The notes under the pieces were generated by a model. The model saw only the letters and a list, made by a program, of their open reading frames with translations, ran no database searches and was not told the origin of the DNA. Positions 1 to 9,788 of a stretch of 64,000 nucleotides of DNA are shown in pieces. The DNA comes from Thermocoleostomius sinensis A174 (GTDB lineage: Bacteria > Cyanobacteriota > Cyanobacteriia > Elainellales > Elainellaceae), in contig NZ_CP113797.1 of assembly GCF_026802175.1 (NCBI RefSeq), forward strand, positions 4,317,026-4,381,025, written 5' to 3'. The position numbers were made by a program, and so were the translations under genes. The number at the start of each line of letters is the position of its first letter. Position 1 is the stretch's first letter.

Positions 1-1375
<1,375 letters not shown>

Positions 1376-1404
1376 CCCACATGAGCCATAGCTGCAATTT
1401 TTCC

Positions 1405-4260
1405 TCAATGAGCACGATGAGGGTGCTTTCTCTTCGCTTGCGATCGCGGGCGAAGCACTAGTTTCTGAATTTCTACGACCCAAAACCCGATTGTACTGAT
1501 GGCTAGACAAATCAACAATTCTTGTCCGGATAGCGATCGGGTTTGAAAAATGGGTTGCAGCCAAGGGGTATAGATTACTGCTATTTGCAGTGCAAATGTG
1601 AGCAGCACCGAAATCAAAATTAGTTTGTTGCTCAGCAGTCCTTTGTGAATGAGCAGATCGCGTTCCGATCGCATGGCTAATGCCAAACTCATCCGAGAGA
1701 ATGCCAAGGTTGCGAATATCATGGTTTGCCAATTCTGCCATCCTATTGATTCTGCCCAGTAGCCCATTCCCAAGAAAGTTAGTCCCATCAGCAATCCTAC
1801 CCAAATAATGTCTCTGCCAATGCCTCGGCTAAATACACTTTCATTCGGAGGATAGGGTGGACGATCCATGACATTTTCTTCAGCTGGTTCAACACTCAGC
1901 GCTAACGCCAACAGCCCATCGGCTAACAGGTTAATCCAGAGAATTTGTATTGGAGTTAGGGGTAATCGCAGAGCAATAAACGGAGCCAGCAGCATGATGA
2001 CAACGCCTGCCACATTTCCCGTAAGCGTGTAGCGAATGAACTTGCGGATGTTGTCATAAATCACCCGTCCTTCTTCAACGGCAGCAACGATTGTGGCAAA
2101 GTTATCGTTGAGCAACACCATGTCTGCTGCTTCCTTGGCGACATCTGTTCCCGCTAATCCCATTGCGACCCCAATATCGGCTTTGCTGAGGGCCGGCGCA
2201 TCATTGACGCCATCGCCTGTCATCGAAACAATTTGACCACGATCTTGCAGCGCCTCTACAATTTTCAGTTTTTGTTGAGGCGAAACGCGGGCATAAACAG
2301 AAACCTCATCAATGCGTTGTTCTAACTCGTCAATTGACATACGATCGAGGTCTTGTCCAGTTAAGTATTGCCCATTTTTTGAAATCCCTAGTTCTTCGGC
2401 AATGTGTCTAGCCATTAACGGATGATCGCCCGTAATCATCACTGTACGAATCCCAGCATGATTACAAGTTTCCACCGCTTCTTTAGCTTCAGGACGGGCT
2501 GGATCAAGCATTCCAACCAGCCCTACAAAAATCAACTCTCGCTCCACGTCCGATTCTCGCCCTGGGGAAGGTAGTTGCTCTAACGGTCGAAAGGCGACCC
2601 CCAACACCCGTGTTCCCATGCTGGCCAGTTTGTCGTTGCTGGCTAAAATTTCCTGTTGCCACGTTTCATCAAGTGGTTCCGTTCGATCGCTTTTCCACAC
2701 CTGGCTCGAGATTTGCAGCAGTCCATCCACCGAGCCTTTTGTAAAGGCGACATACGGCGTGGGTACTGCAATGGAGAGGTCTGGCAAGAGTTGAACCGAT
2801 GGATTAGCGTTCTGCCACGGCTGCTGAATCTGATGGATAGTAGTCATGCGCTTGCGATCGGAATCAAACGGCGCTTCTGCTTGACGTGGAAATACTTCCT
2901 CCAACTCTTCTTTGTCCAAACCCAGTCGATCGGCTGCCACCACCAGCGCAATTTCGGTTGGATCACCAATCGCTTTGGTTTCATTCACGGCTTCGCTAAA
3001 CCCATCAGGTTCTTGTTCTTGATCTGTTTCTTGACCTATGACTGATTCGGCAGTGTCTTCTGCTTCGTCGGGAACGAGTGCATTATTACATAGCGAACTT
3101 CCCATCAGAGTCAGCGCCATCGAGGCTGGTAAAGGTACTCCCTCTCCAGGGCGAAATATTGATTTGTTTCCATCTAAGCGGGAGGTAATTTGGGCAAATG
3201 ACTCACGCATGTCTACCCGTTCACCCGCCAGCGACAGAATTGTTACCGTCATCCGATTTTCCGTCAATGTGCCAGTTTTATCAGAACAAATAGTCGTGAC
3301 AGAACCAAGAGTTTCAACAGCTGGCAGTTTACGAATTAAAGCTTTGCGCCTCAACATGCGTTTTGAGCCGAGTGCCAAGGCGATAGTGACAACGGCTGGT
3401 AGTCCCTCTGGAATAATGGCAACCGCCAAACTAACAGCTGTCAAAAACAAATCGTCAAATTCTCCGCCTTGGAACATGCCCAATGCAAAGATCACAGCTA
3501 CCAGTGCGAGGGCCGCCAGCGCTAGGCGTCTTCCTAACTGCTCAAGCCGTTTTTGAAGCGGAGTTTGTTCGGACTCAACACTTTGCATGGAGCCTGCAAT
3601 CTTCCCAAGTTCGGTCTCCATGCCCGTTGCTGTGACAATCGCTTTAGCGCGACCGTAGGTGACAGCCGTCCCCATGAACACACTGTTGCGGCGATCGCCT
3701 AACGGTAAATTCTCTCCCTCAATGGCTGCCGCCGTTTTTTCAACCGATTCCGATTCCCCAGTGAACGCGGACTCTTGAGTTCGCAGGTTCACACATTCAA
3801 GCAAGCGACAATCAGCCGGTACTTGATCCCCGTCTTCGATTTGTACAATATCTCCCGGCACTAATTCACGGGCTGACAAGTGTTCCCAAACCCCGTTACG
3901 CAAAACTCGGGCTTTGGGAACAGCCAATTTCTTGAGTGCTGCGAATTCTTTACCAGCGCGATATTCTTGGGTAAATCCCAGAACAGCATTAAAAATCACA
4001 ATGGCCAAAATAGCCAATGTGTCTTTCCAGTCCCCTAGAAGCGCTGAAATAGCAGCGGCAGCAATCAGAACCAGGACCATGGTGGCTGTGAATTGCTCCC
4101 ACAACATTCTTAGGGGACTTTTGGGAGGGCGCTCGGCTAATTCATTGGGACCGTGTTCAGCGAGGCGTCTTTCGGCTTCGGCGCGATCGAGGCCTTCTTT
4201 TGCATTAGCGCCCAATTGTTGAAGGACATCAGCAACATCCAGTTGATACCAGTGGCTCAT
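1405..4260 (-). CDS. Cation-transporting P-type ATPase (P2, Ca2+-type, PacL/PMR1-like)
   Basis: Membrane pump that exports divalent cation, most likely Ca2+, using ATP. The 951-residue protein has the full P-type layout: N-terminal cation-ATPase domain, TGES at 167-170, PEGLP in M4 (284-288), phosphorylation motif DKTGTLT with D327, a KGS nucleotide-binding motif, TGDH, and MTGDGVNDAPALSKADIG. The M6 segment (ILWINLLADGL) keeps the Asn and Asp that bind Ca2+ in SERCA. M5 reads TGNVAGVV where SERCA has SSNVGEVV, so the site-I glutamate is missing, as in single-site PMCA/PMR1-type pumps. An acidic linker of about 40 residues (EDTAESV...ETDQEQEPDG) interrupts the nucleotide-binding domain. Start ATG at 4260 gives the usual N-terminus. 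Na+ or other cations cannot be excluded. Confidence 0.93.
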   Translation of the reverse strand: MSHWYQLDVADVLQQLGANAKEGLDRAEAERRLAEHGPNELAERPPKSPLRMLWEQFTATMVLVLIAAAAISALLGDWKDTLAILAIVIFNAVLGFTQEYRAGKEFAALKKLAVPKARVLRNGVWEHLSARELVPGDIVQIEDGDQVPADCRLLECVNLRTQESAFTGESESVEKTAAAIEGENLPLGDRRNSVFMGTAVTYGRAKAIVTATGMETELGKIAGSMQSVESEQTPLQKRLEQLGRRLALAALALVAVIFALGMFQGGEFDDLFLTAVSLAVAIIPEGLPAVVTIALALGSKRMLRRKALIRKLPAVETLGSVTTICSDKTGTLTENRMTVTILSLAGERVDMRESFAQITSRLDGNKSIFRPGEGVPLPASMALTLMGSSLCNNALVPDEAEDTAESVIGQETDQEQEPDGFSEAVNETKAIGDPTEIALVVAADRLGLDKEELEEVFPRQAEAPFDSDRKRMTTIHQIQQPWQNANPSVQLLPDLSIAVPTPYVAFTKGSVDGLLQISSQVWKSDRTEPLDETWQQEILASNDKLASMGTRVLGVAFRPLEQLPSPGRESDVERELIFVGLVGMLDPARPEAKEAVETCNHAGIRTVMITGDHPLMARHIAEELGISKNGQYLTGQDLDRMSIDELEQRIDEVSVYARVSPQQKLKIVEALQDRGQIVSMTGDGVNDAPALSKADIGVAMGLAGTDVAKEAADMVLLNDNFATIVAAVEEGRVIYDNIRKFIRYTLTGNVAGVVIMLLAPFIALRLPLTPIQILWINLLADGLLALALSVEPAEENVMDRPPYPPNESVFSRGIGRDIIWVGLLMGLTFLGMGYWAESIGWQNWQTMIFATLAFSRMSLALAMRSERDLLIHKGLLSNKLILISVLLTFALQIAVIYTPWLQPIFQTRSLSGQELLICLAISTIGFWVVEIQKLVLRPRSQAKRKHPHRAH

Positions 4261-4430
4261 AAACGATGGGTGGCAGGTGGAAAAGAATGCCAGAATTGAA
4301 CTGTAGGTCTTACTCTACATCATTGACAATCACTCGCCAGAAAGAAGTTTGAGTTAGCTGTTGAAACAGTACAGTAATGCTGCGAAGCCCTAGATGAGAT
4401 TAACTAAGAAAAACAAACTGATATTTCTTT

Positions 4431-4685
4431 CTACAGATTTTGGTTTTGGGATTTAAACCGCCCCACCACAAATGCTCGTTGCTGTCGATGCTTCGTTTTG
4501 CGACCAGCCACTCGCTTGCGCCACATTCTGAAGCTAGATGGTTTCATTTCTCTGCGCATCAGTAAAATTACTTGCTCTTCACTGAGTCCGAATTGAAAGT
4601 TGATGGCCTCAAAGGGGGTTCGATCCTCCCAAGCCATTTCAATGACCCGATCGATCGTGCTTGAGTCAAGGTCTGGTAATTTCAC
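4431..4685 (-). CDS. DUF2805 (TIGR03643-like) small protein
   Basis: An 84-residue basic protein. The core (SSTIDRVIEMAWEDRTPFEA and GLSEEQVILLMRREM) matches what I remember of the DUF2805 / TIGR03643 family of small bacterial proteins, which has no assigned function. The helical FGLSEEQVILLMR segment resembles an HTH, and the C-terminal tail is Arg/Lys rich (KRVAGRKTKHRQQR), consistent with nucleic-acid binding, but that is inference. It lies downstream of psbA on the same strand, separated from it by the psbA terminator, so it probably has its own promoter or depends on readthrough. Confidence 0.75.
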   Translation of the reverse strand: MKLPDLDSSTIDRVIEMAWEDRTPFEAINFQFGLSEEQVILLMRREMKPSSFRMWRKRVAGRKTKHRQQRAFVVGRFKSQNQNL

Positions 4686-4734
4686 AACTGTTACTCGAAT
4701 TATTTCATCTACTGATTTGTTTGGGCAGGTCTCA

Positions 4735-4766
4735 AAGCAAAAGGCACCCCCAAAAGGGAGTGCCTT
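4735..4766 (-). terminator. Intrinsic terminator of psbA
   Basis: On the minus strand an 11-bp stem (AAGGCACTCCC pairing with GGGGGTGCCTT, one G-U) closes a 4-base loop at 4752-4755 and runs into TTTTGCTTTG. It lies about 57 bases after the psbA stop codon. Confidence 0.85.
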
Positions 4767-4822
4767 ATTGCGGAGGACTAGACACTAACCGCGCTAGCCA
4801 CTCACCCGTCACGAACCATCAA

Positions 4823-5905
4823 CTAACCGTTGATTTGAGGAGTCGACAGCGCTACCGGAGCCGCCTCACCCGCCGCCAAGTCCAGCGGGAAGTTGTGCGC
4901 ATTACGCTCGTGCATCACTTCCATCCCCAAGTTCGCACGGTTGAGAATGTCCGCCCACGTGCTCACCACACGCCCCTGCGAATCGATGATGCTCTGGTTG
5001 AAGTTGAACCCGTTCAGGTTGAACGCCATCGTGCTGATGCCCAACGCCGTGAACCAAATGCCAACTACCGGCCACGCACCCAAGAAGAAGTGCAAGCTCC
5101 GCGAGTTGTTGAAGCTGGCATACTGGAAAATCAGCCGACCAAAGTACCCGTGCGCTGCCACGATGTTGTAGGTCTCTTCTTCCTGCCCAAACTTGTAGCC
5201 ATAGTTCTGGCTCTCGTTCTCGGTCGTCTCACGCACCAGCGAGGAGGTCACCAACGACCCGTGCATGGCGCTGAACAAGCTGCCGCCGAACACCCCAGCA
5301 ACCCCCAGCATGTGGAACGGGTGCATCAGAATGTTGTGCTCAGCCTGGAACACGAACATGAAGTTGAACGTGCCGCTGATGCCCAAGGGCATGCCGTCTG
5401 AAAATGACCCTTGCCCAATCGGGTAGATCAAGAACACGGCTGTCGCCGCTGCTACTGGAGCCGAGTATGCCACGCAAATCCACGGACGCATGCCCAGGCG
5501 GTAGCTCAACTCCCACTCCCGTCCCATGTAGCAGAACACGCCAATCAAGAAGTGGAACACCACCAACTGGTACGGTCCGCCGTTGTAGAGCCACTCGTCG
5601 AGAGAGGCTGCTTCCCAGATCGGGTAGAAGTGCAAGCCGATGGCGTTCGATGACGGCACCACTGCACCAGAGATGATGTTGTTGCCGTACATCAACGACC
5701 CTGCTACGGGTTCGCGGATGCCGTCGATGTCTACCGGAGGAGCCGCGATGAAGGCGATGATGAAGCAGGTGGTAGCAGCTAGCAGGGTGGGGATCATCAG
5801 TACGCCGAACCAGCCTACGTACAGGCGGTTGTCGGTGCTGGTCACCCAGTTGCAGAACCGCTCCCACACACTGGCGCGTTCGCGCGTCTGTAATGCTGTT
5901 GTCAT
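4823..5905 (-). CDS. psbA: Photosystem II reaction centre protein D1 (E130 form)
   Basis: D1 core subunit of photosystem II in the thylakoid membrane. It binds P680, Pheo, QB, non-haem iron and the Mn4CaO5 cluster. The open frame extends 18 codons upstream, but the start at 5905 ([12 protein letters not shown]) gives exactly 360 residues and follows an AGGA ribosome site. Expected residues are present: Y161, H190, H198, H215, S264, H272; Mn ligands D170, E189, H332, E333, D342; and the processing site after A344 ([10 protein letters not shown]). Residue 130 is Glu, the state of the high-light D1:2-type forms, rather than Gln. The Mn-ligand set argues against a rogue or super-rogue D1. Codon choice is strongly C-ending compared with neighbours, as expected for a highly expressed gene. 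It is monocistronic, with its own terminator. Confidence 0.98.
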   Translation of the reverse strand: MTTALQTRERASVWERFCNWVTSTDNRLYVGWFGVLMIPTLLAATTCFIIAFIAAPPVDIDGIREPVAGSLMYGNNIISGAVVPSSNAIGLHFYPIWEAASLDEWLYNGGPYQLVVFHFLIGVFCYMGREWELSYRLGMRPWICVAYSAPVAAATAVFLIYPIGQGSFSDGMPLGISGTFNFMFVFQAEHNILMHPFHMLGVAGVFGGSLFSAMHGSLVTSSLVRETTENESQNYGYKFGQEEETYNIVAAHGYFGRLIFQYASFNNSRSLHFFLGAWPVVGIWFTALGISTMAFNLNGFNFNQSIIDSQGRVVSTWADILNRANLGMEVMHERNAHNFPLDLAAGEAAPVALSTPQING

Positions 5906-5947
5906 GGTTCCTATGAGTGCTTGAATGATGTAAACAGATGAATCAGT

Positions 5948-5965
5948 GATGTAAATCACTGTAAT
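5948..5965 (-). promoter_or_regulatory. HLR1-like (RpaB) box in the psbA upstream region
   Basis: Minus strand reads ATTACAGTGATTTACATC: two TTACA half-sites separated by five bases, the spacing of the HLR1 motif (K-TTACA-WWNNK-TTACA-WW) bound by the response regulator RpaB. Three degenerate flank positions differ from the consensus. It sits 43 bases before the psbA start, near the predicted transcription start, a position fitting low-light repression. Confidence 0.5.
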
Positions 5966-5969
5966 GATT

Positions 5970-5998
5970 ACAGTAAAGGATTTGTTGCGTTTTGTAAA
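5970..5998 (-). promoter_or_regulatory. Predicted psbA promoter (-35/-10)
   Basis: On the minus strand TTTACA (5998-5993) is followed after 17 bases by TACTGT (5975-5970). The -35 equals that of many psbA genes, but the -10 is weak (3 of 6 consensus bases). Predicted start of transcription is near 5963, giving a leader of about 58 bases. Confidence 0.5.
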
Positions 5999-6052
5999 GC
6001 GATCGACACACTATTCTCATCTTTTACAGATTTTCTTAAGATTGATGAACAT

Positions 6053-6409
<357 letters not shown>

Positions 6410-6490
6410 TTACAAAATTAAACTTTCAGAACTACAGTTTGCTGCAATTCTATAAGTTGAGTAGGTCAAGTTGGCGTTTCTACCTAGAAA

Positions 6491-6518
6491 TTGTAAGCAT
6501 TTTTCTACAAGCTAAGAT
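6491..6518 (+). promoter_or_regulatory. Predicted promoter of an orphan transcript
   Basis: TTGTAA (6491-6496), 16-base spacer, TAAGAT (6513-6518): a reasonable sigma-70-type promoter pointing right, with no protein gene downstream before the terminator at 6589-6629. Confidence 0.4.
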
Positions 6519-6524
6519 TTTGGC

Positions 6525-6630
6525 TTTGTAGGAGTGGTGTAGCAGGTGGCAGTCAGCGAAGCCTATTTCAAATTCCGATGAGTGCTTGAAGCTCTCTAAG
6601 CTCGTCTATGAGGTTTGGGGAGCTTTTTTG
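6525..6630 (+). ncRNA. Candidate small RNA (about 105 nt)
   Basis: The stretch lies between a predicted promoter (6491-6518) and an intrinsic terminator (6589-6629) and contains no open frame of note. I do not recognise it as 6S, Yfr1, tmRNA or RNase P RNA. The call rests only on promoter plus terminator geometry. Confidence 0.35.
6589..6629 (+). terminator. Rho-independent terminator-like hairpin
   Basis: AAGCTCTC (6589-6596) can pair with GGGAGCTT ending at 6625 (one G-U), or AAGCTC (6598-6603) with GAGCTT (6620-6625). Either stem is followed by a run of six T (6624-6629). No protein gene ends upstream on this strand. Confidence 0.55.
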
Positions 6631-6844
6631 TGAGTGTACGATCGCTAATTCATCACAAGGGCTGGGACTATTTTTTGATGAATAGCCTTGACTGTCAGAT
6701 CTGTCAAACTAAGACCACTACAGTCAGTAAACTTTTCGGTGTTGCTGAATGAAGACAGGACATAGCCGTACAGCCCCTCGTTTTTCAAAATTTTCTCATT
6801 ATGATTGTCTTGAGTAACAATCTAAATTCCCGACAAACCGCTTG

Positions 6845-6940
6845 TGCTCTCACCCTAAATCCCTCCTCAAGTTTGGGAAGAGGAACTTCAAAACCTTTCT
6901 CTCCTGCTCTCAACCGTGGCAGAAGGGGAAGGGGAAGGGA
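6845..6940 (-). repeat. Dispersed repeat, inverted copy of the 63.8-kb element
   Basis: Read on the minus strand this contains GAGGGATTTAGGGTGAG preceded by a CCTCTTCCC motif, matching the internal part of the MITE-like element at 63790-63944 and partly that at 57085-57202. Its ends are not preserved, so it looks like an old degraded copy. Confidence 0.6.
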
Positions 6941-7024
6941 GCATGTCAGTTTTTCATGAGCAATTAAGCTTAGTAAGCAGGTAGTGGCGAAGCAACTAGC
7001 CCATAATTAGCCCATTTTGAGTAA

Positions 7025-7192
7025 ACCGCCCACGCCGAGTTGAAAGGGATGGTGGGGCAGTTGACGATGCAGTTGGAAGCTGACCCAGGAGTGCAGTATG
7101 CGGCAAAGGAGTGCACCAGGTTACTGAAGCAACAAGGGATTGCCATCAGCATGGCAGAACGGGTATGCAGAGTGATTGATGCGGACGATTAA
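7025..7192 (+). pseudogene. IS3-like transposase (integrase core) remnant
   Basis: The open stretch encodes ADPGVQYAAKECTRLLKQQG followed by IAISMAERV. It resembles the HSDRGxQYxSxxFxxLLxxxGIxxSMS segment around the second catalytic Asp of IS3-family (rve) transposases. The flanking conserved parts, including the RKGxxxDNA motif and DDE glutamate, are gone and a stop follows at 7190. Clearly a decayed fragment; the family call is moderately sure. Confidence 0.55.
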
Positions 7193-7288
7193 GGAAGGAG
7201 TTTGAGACCCAATGGAGAGAACAACCAACAGAAGGGAAAGGGGACAGCAACGAGGTCAATTGATGTATGATTGTGAGAACACATCGTT

Positions 7289-7669
7289 TTGACTGAAACT
7301 GGCTCTTTAGGTATCCAGTTTTTGGGATGCACTACATGCTTTCAGGTGTTCCTCAACTTGGTTGCTCAGCATTTTGCAGACAGTATCTTGATGATCCAAC
7401 TTGACCAAGCGGGTTGTGACAGGGCAAAGCGGTTGCAGATTCCCTCCAACATCATTTTGATGTTTCAACCGTCTCATTCACCCGAACGAATCCCATTGAG
7501 CAATGTTTGGCTGTATCTCAAGCGAGGACTCCGATGGAAGCTGCCTGATACCCTTGATGAGTTGCGCTTGCTGATGCGAGAGCGATTGCAAGAAATGACC
7601 CAAGCCGTGATTCGTTCAATCGTCGCTAGAGCCTCTATTCTTGAGGCATTATCTGTAGCCGGTCTTTAA
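7289..7669 (+). pseudogene. IS630-family transposase C-terminal fragment
   Basis: A 126-residue frame carries ILMIQLDQAGCDRAKRLQIP, then NIILMFQPSHSPERIPLSNV and WLYLKRGLRWKL. This is the C-terminal DDE region of IS630/Tc1-mariner transposases (normally DNAGxHKAK...LP.YSPELNPIExxW). The catalytic Asp survives (LDQAG), but the segment SPELNPIE reads SPERIPLS, so the glutamate is lost. The N-terminal half is absent. Inactive remnant. Confidence 0.8.
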
Positions 7670-7910
7670 GGAAATATTGAACAAGCTAAAACCAGCTTTC
7701 GAGGACTCAGGCTATTAGCAAAAGTGCCTACCAAAGAACACCTTAGCATCAAAGCTGCTTGCAAAAGCTGTGCTGCGTCTTCAGCCTCATGGCTCTCACT
7801 CAATCCATATCTGAGAAGCCCAAAAAAGCCCCAAATTTTGCATAGGCTACTCCTTACGAACCACTTTCTGAGATTGATTAAAATCCGGAAAAGCTTTTAT
7901 TCTTGGGCTA

Positions 7911-7992
7911 TGCGGATGAAAGGACTTGAACCTTCACTCCGTGAGGAACTAGAACCTAAATCTAGCGCGTCTACCAATTCCGCCACATCCGC
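7911..7992 (-). tRNA. tRNA-Leu (anticodon UAG)
   Basis: The minus strand folds into an 82-base class II tRNA. Acceptor arm GCGGATG pairs with CATCCGC, D-arm contains TGGTAGACGC, anticodon stem-loop is CTAGA-TTTAGGT-TCTAG with anticodon TAG, a long variable arm follows, and the T-loop is GGTTCAAGTCC. Discriminator A is at 7911. CCA is not encoded. No group I intron; that intron in cyanobacteria is in the UAA isoacceptor. Confidence 0.95.
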
Positions 7993-8122
7993 AGGTGTTG
8001 CAGTTAATTATAGTAACAGACAATCGCACGAAATGTCTTGAAATGTCTTTCGGTCTTTGTCCTTTCTTTTGCCATAATCAAATATCCCTTGACTGATCAT
8101 CCTGACCCATTACACAAGACGA

Positions 8123-9679
8123 ATGGCTAATACTCGTGGCGCGATTGCGGCTGGACACCCCAAAACGGCTGAAGCAGGAGTGGAAATGTTTCGTTTAGGG
8201 GGGAATGTCTTTGATGCTGTTGTGGCAGCAGTCCTAGCGTCCTGCGTGACTGAGCCTACCTTAACGTCCCTAGCAGGGGGAGGATTTTTGCTGGCCCACA
8301 CCCAAGCCGGGCAGGACATTTTGTTCGATTTTTTTAGTCAAACCCCGCGTTGTAAGCCCGATCGTCACGCTATTGATTTTTATCCAGTGGCGGTTAATTT
8401 TGGCAGTGTCACTCAAGAGTTTCACATTGGGTTAGGCTCGATCGCCGTGCCGGGTACAATTGGCGGATTGTTTCATGTGCATGACAAACTGGGACGGTTG
8501 CCACGGTCGGTGGTGATGGAACCCGCAATCCACTACGCCAAGAACGGAATTGAAGTTAGCCCATTTCAGTCTTACTGCGCGAGTATCCTTGCCCCCATCT
8601 TGCTAGCAACCGCCGAATCACGCCAAATGTTTGCCCCCACAGGCAACTTACTGCAAGCGGGCGATCGATTTGCCGTGCCAGCGTTGGCAGAAACATTCAT
8701 TTACCTAGCCGAAGAGGGAGCCAGAGGATTTTACCAAGGGGACATTGCCCGCCGCTTGGTGAAAGATTGCCAAGATCAGGGCGGCTACTTAACGTTGGCA
8801 GATTTAGAACATTATCAAGTGATCGAGCGCCAACCGCTCATCACTAGTTATCGCGGCAATTTTTTTCTAACCAATCCGCCTCCCAGTTCCGGTGGTGCAC
8901 TGATTGCCTTTGCGCTGGCCCTGCTTGCTCAGGTAGAGGTCGGACAATTTCCGTTTGGCTGCACAAAGCATCTGCAATTGTTGGCGCAAGTCATGAAATT
9001 GACCAATGCCGCCAGAGCCGATGGCTATGATGCTCGATTGTATGAACCAGATGTAGCCGATCGCTTCCTAGCCACCCATCACCGCGCTCCCTATGAAACC
9101 CAATTGTTGGCAGCGGTGAACAAATGGGGCAGCACTACCCACGTTAGTGCGATTGATGGCGAGGGCAATGCCGCCAGCGTCACAACCTCTAATGGCGAAG
9201 GCTCATCTTATGTGATTCCCGGCACAGGCATCATGACCAACAATATGCTAGGCGAAGCCGATTTGCATCCCAGTGGGTTTCACCAATGGCAAGAGAATGT
9301 GCGCATTTCTTCAATGATGGCTCCGACGATGATTTTGGATGCCAACCATCAGCCGGAAATTGTCCTGGGATCGGGCGGCTCTAATCGCATTCGGACAGCG
9401 ATTCTTCAGGTGATCTCAAATTTGATTGATTTCAATCTGTCGGTGGAAGACGCCGTTAACTATCCCAGAGTGCATTGGGAAGCTGATGTGTTTAATGTGG
9501 AACCGGGCTTTGAGCGGTTGACGATCGATCGCACTCAGTTTCCGTTTGACCAACAATTAGAACTGTGGCCCCAGCAAAATCTCTTCTTTGGCGGAGTTCA
9601 TGCCGTCACTCGCAGCACCACAGGAGACCTATCAGGGGCGGGCGATCGGCGGCGTTGTGGAGCGATCGCAGTTTGCTAG
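8123..9679 (+). CDS. ggt: Gamma-glutamyltransferase (glutathione hydrolase)
   Basis: N-terminal nucleophile hydrolase that cleaves the gamma-glutamyl bond of glutathione and related compounds. The precursor self-cleaves before a threonine. The 518-residue protein has the family start (GAIAAGHPKTAEAGVEMFRL and GGNVFDAVVAA), the TNPPPSSGGALIAF motif, and the cleavage/nucleophile site STTHVSAIDGEGNA with Thr338 as predicted nucleophile. The oxyanion/substrate GSGGSNRIRTA loop is near the C-terminus. No signal peptide is visible, unlike periplasmic E. coli GGT, so it may act in the cytoplasm or use an unrecognised export route. The ATG at 8123 gives a complete N-terminus. It stands alone, 108 bases before mlaF. 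Confidence 0.92.
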   Translation: MANTRGAIAAGHPKTAEAGVEMFRLGGNVFDAVVAAVLASCVTEPTLTSLAGGGFLLAHTQAGQDILFDFFSQTPRCKPDRHAIDFYPVAVNFGSVTQEFHIGLGSIAVPGTIGGLFHVHDKLGRLPRSVVMEPAIHYAKNGIEVSPFQSYCASILAPILLATAESRQMFAPTGNLLQAGDRFAVPALAETFIYLAEEGARGFYQGDIARRLVKDCQDQGGYLTLADLEHYQVIERQPLITSYRGNFFLTNPPPSSGGALIAFALALLAQVEVGQFPFGCTKHLQLLAQVMKLTNAARADGYDARLYEPDVADRFLATHHRAPYETQLLAAVNKWGSTTHVSAIDGEGNAASVTTSNGEGSSYVIPGTGIMTNNMLGEADLHPSGFHQWQENVRISSMMAPTMILDANHQPEIVLGSGGSNRIRTAILQVISNLIDFNLSVEDAVNYPRVHWEADVFNVEPGFERLTIDRTQFPFDQQLELWPQQNLFFGGVHAVTRSTTGDLSGAGDRRRCGAIAVC

Positions 9680-9788
9680 AGCAGCCATTCCAGCATCCTA
9701 TCGTCTCCGTTGCTCAACAAGGCTGGAACCTTTATTTTGGAAGCGCATAAGGCACAATTTAGTCATACGCTTCTATCCCTAGCTGCTA

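Noticed and set aside
3038-3556. 172-codon frame opposite the P-type ATPase
   Set aside because: Antisense shadow; no motif and the ATPase reading is continuous and complete.
4661-5401. Long antisense frame over psbA (246 codons)
   Set aside because: Lies opposite to psbA; composition is the mirror of a C-ending codon-biased gene and yields Arg/His/Pro-rich nonsense with no motif.
5340-5867. Second long frame on the psbA strand
   Set aside because: Plus-one shadow of psbA, Arg/Ser/Leu rich, without ribosome site or known domain.
7911-7992. Group I intron in tRNA-Leu
   Set aside because: The tRNA is continuous and has anticodon UAG; the cyanobacterial intron is in tRNA-Leu(UAA).
7733-8041. 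105-codon frame across the tRNA
   Set aside because: Runs through the tRNA gene on the opposite strand and has no protein-like features.
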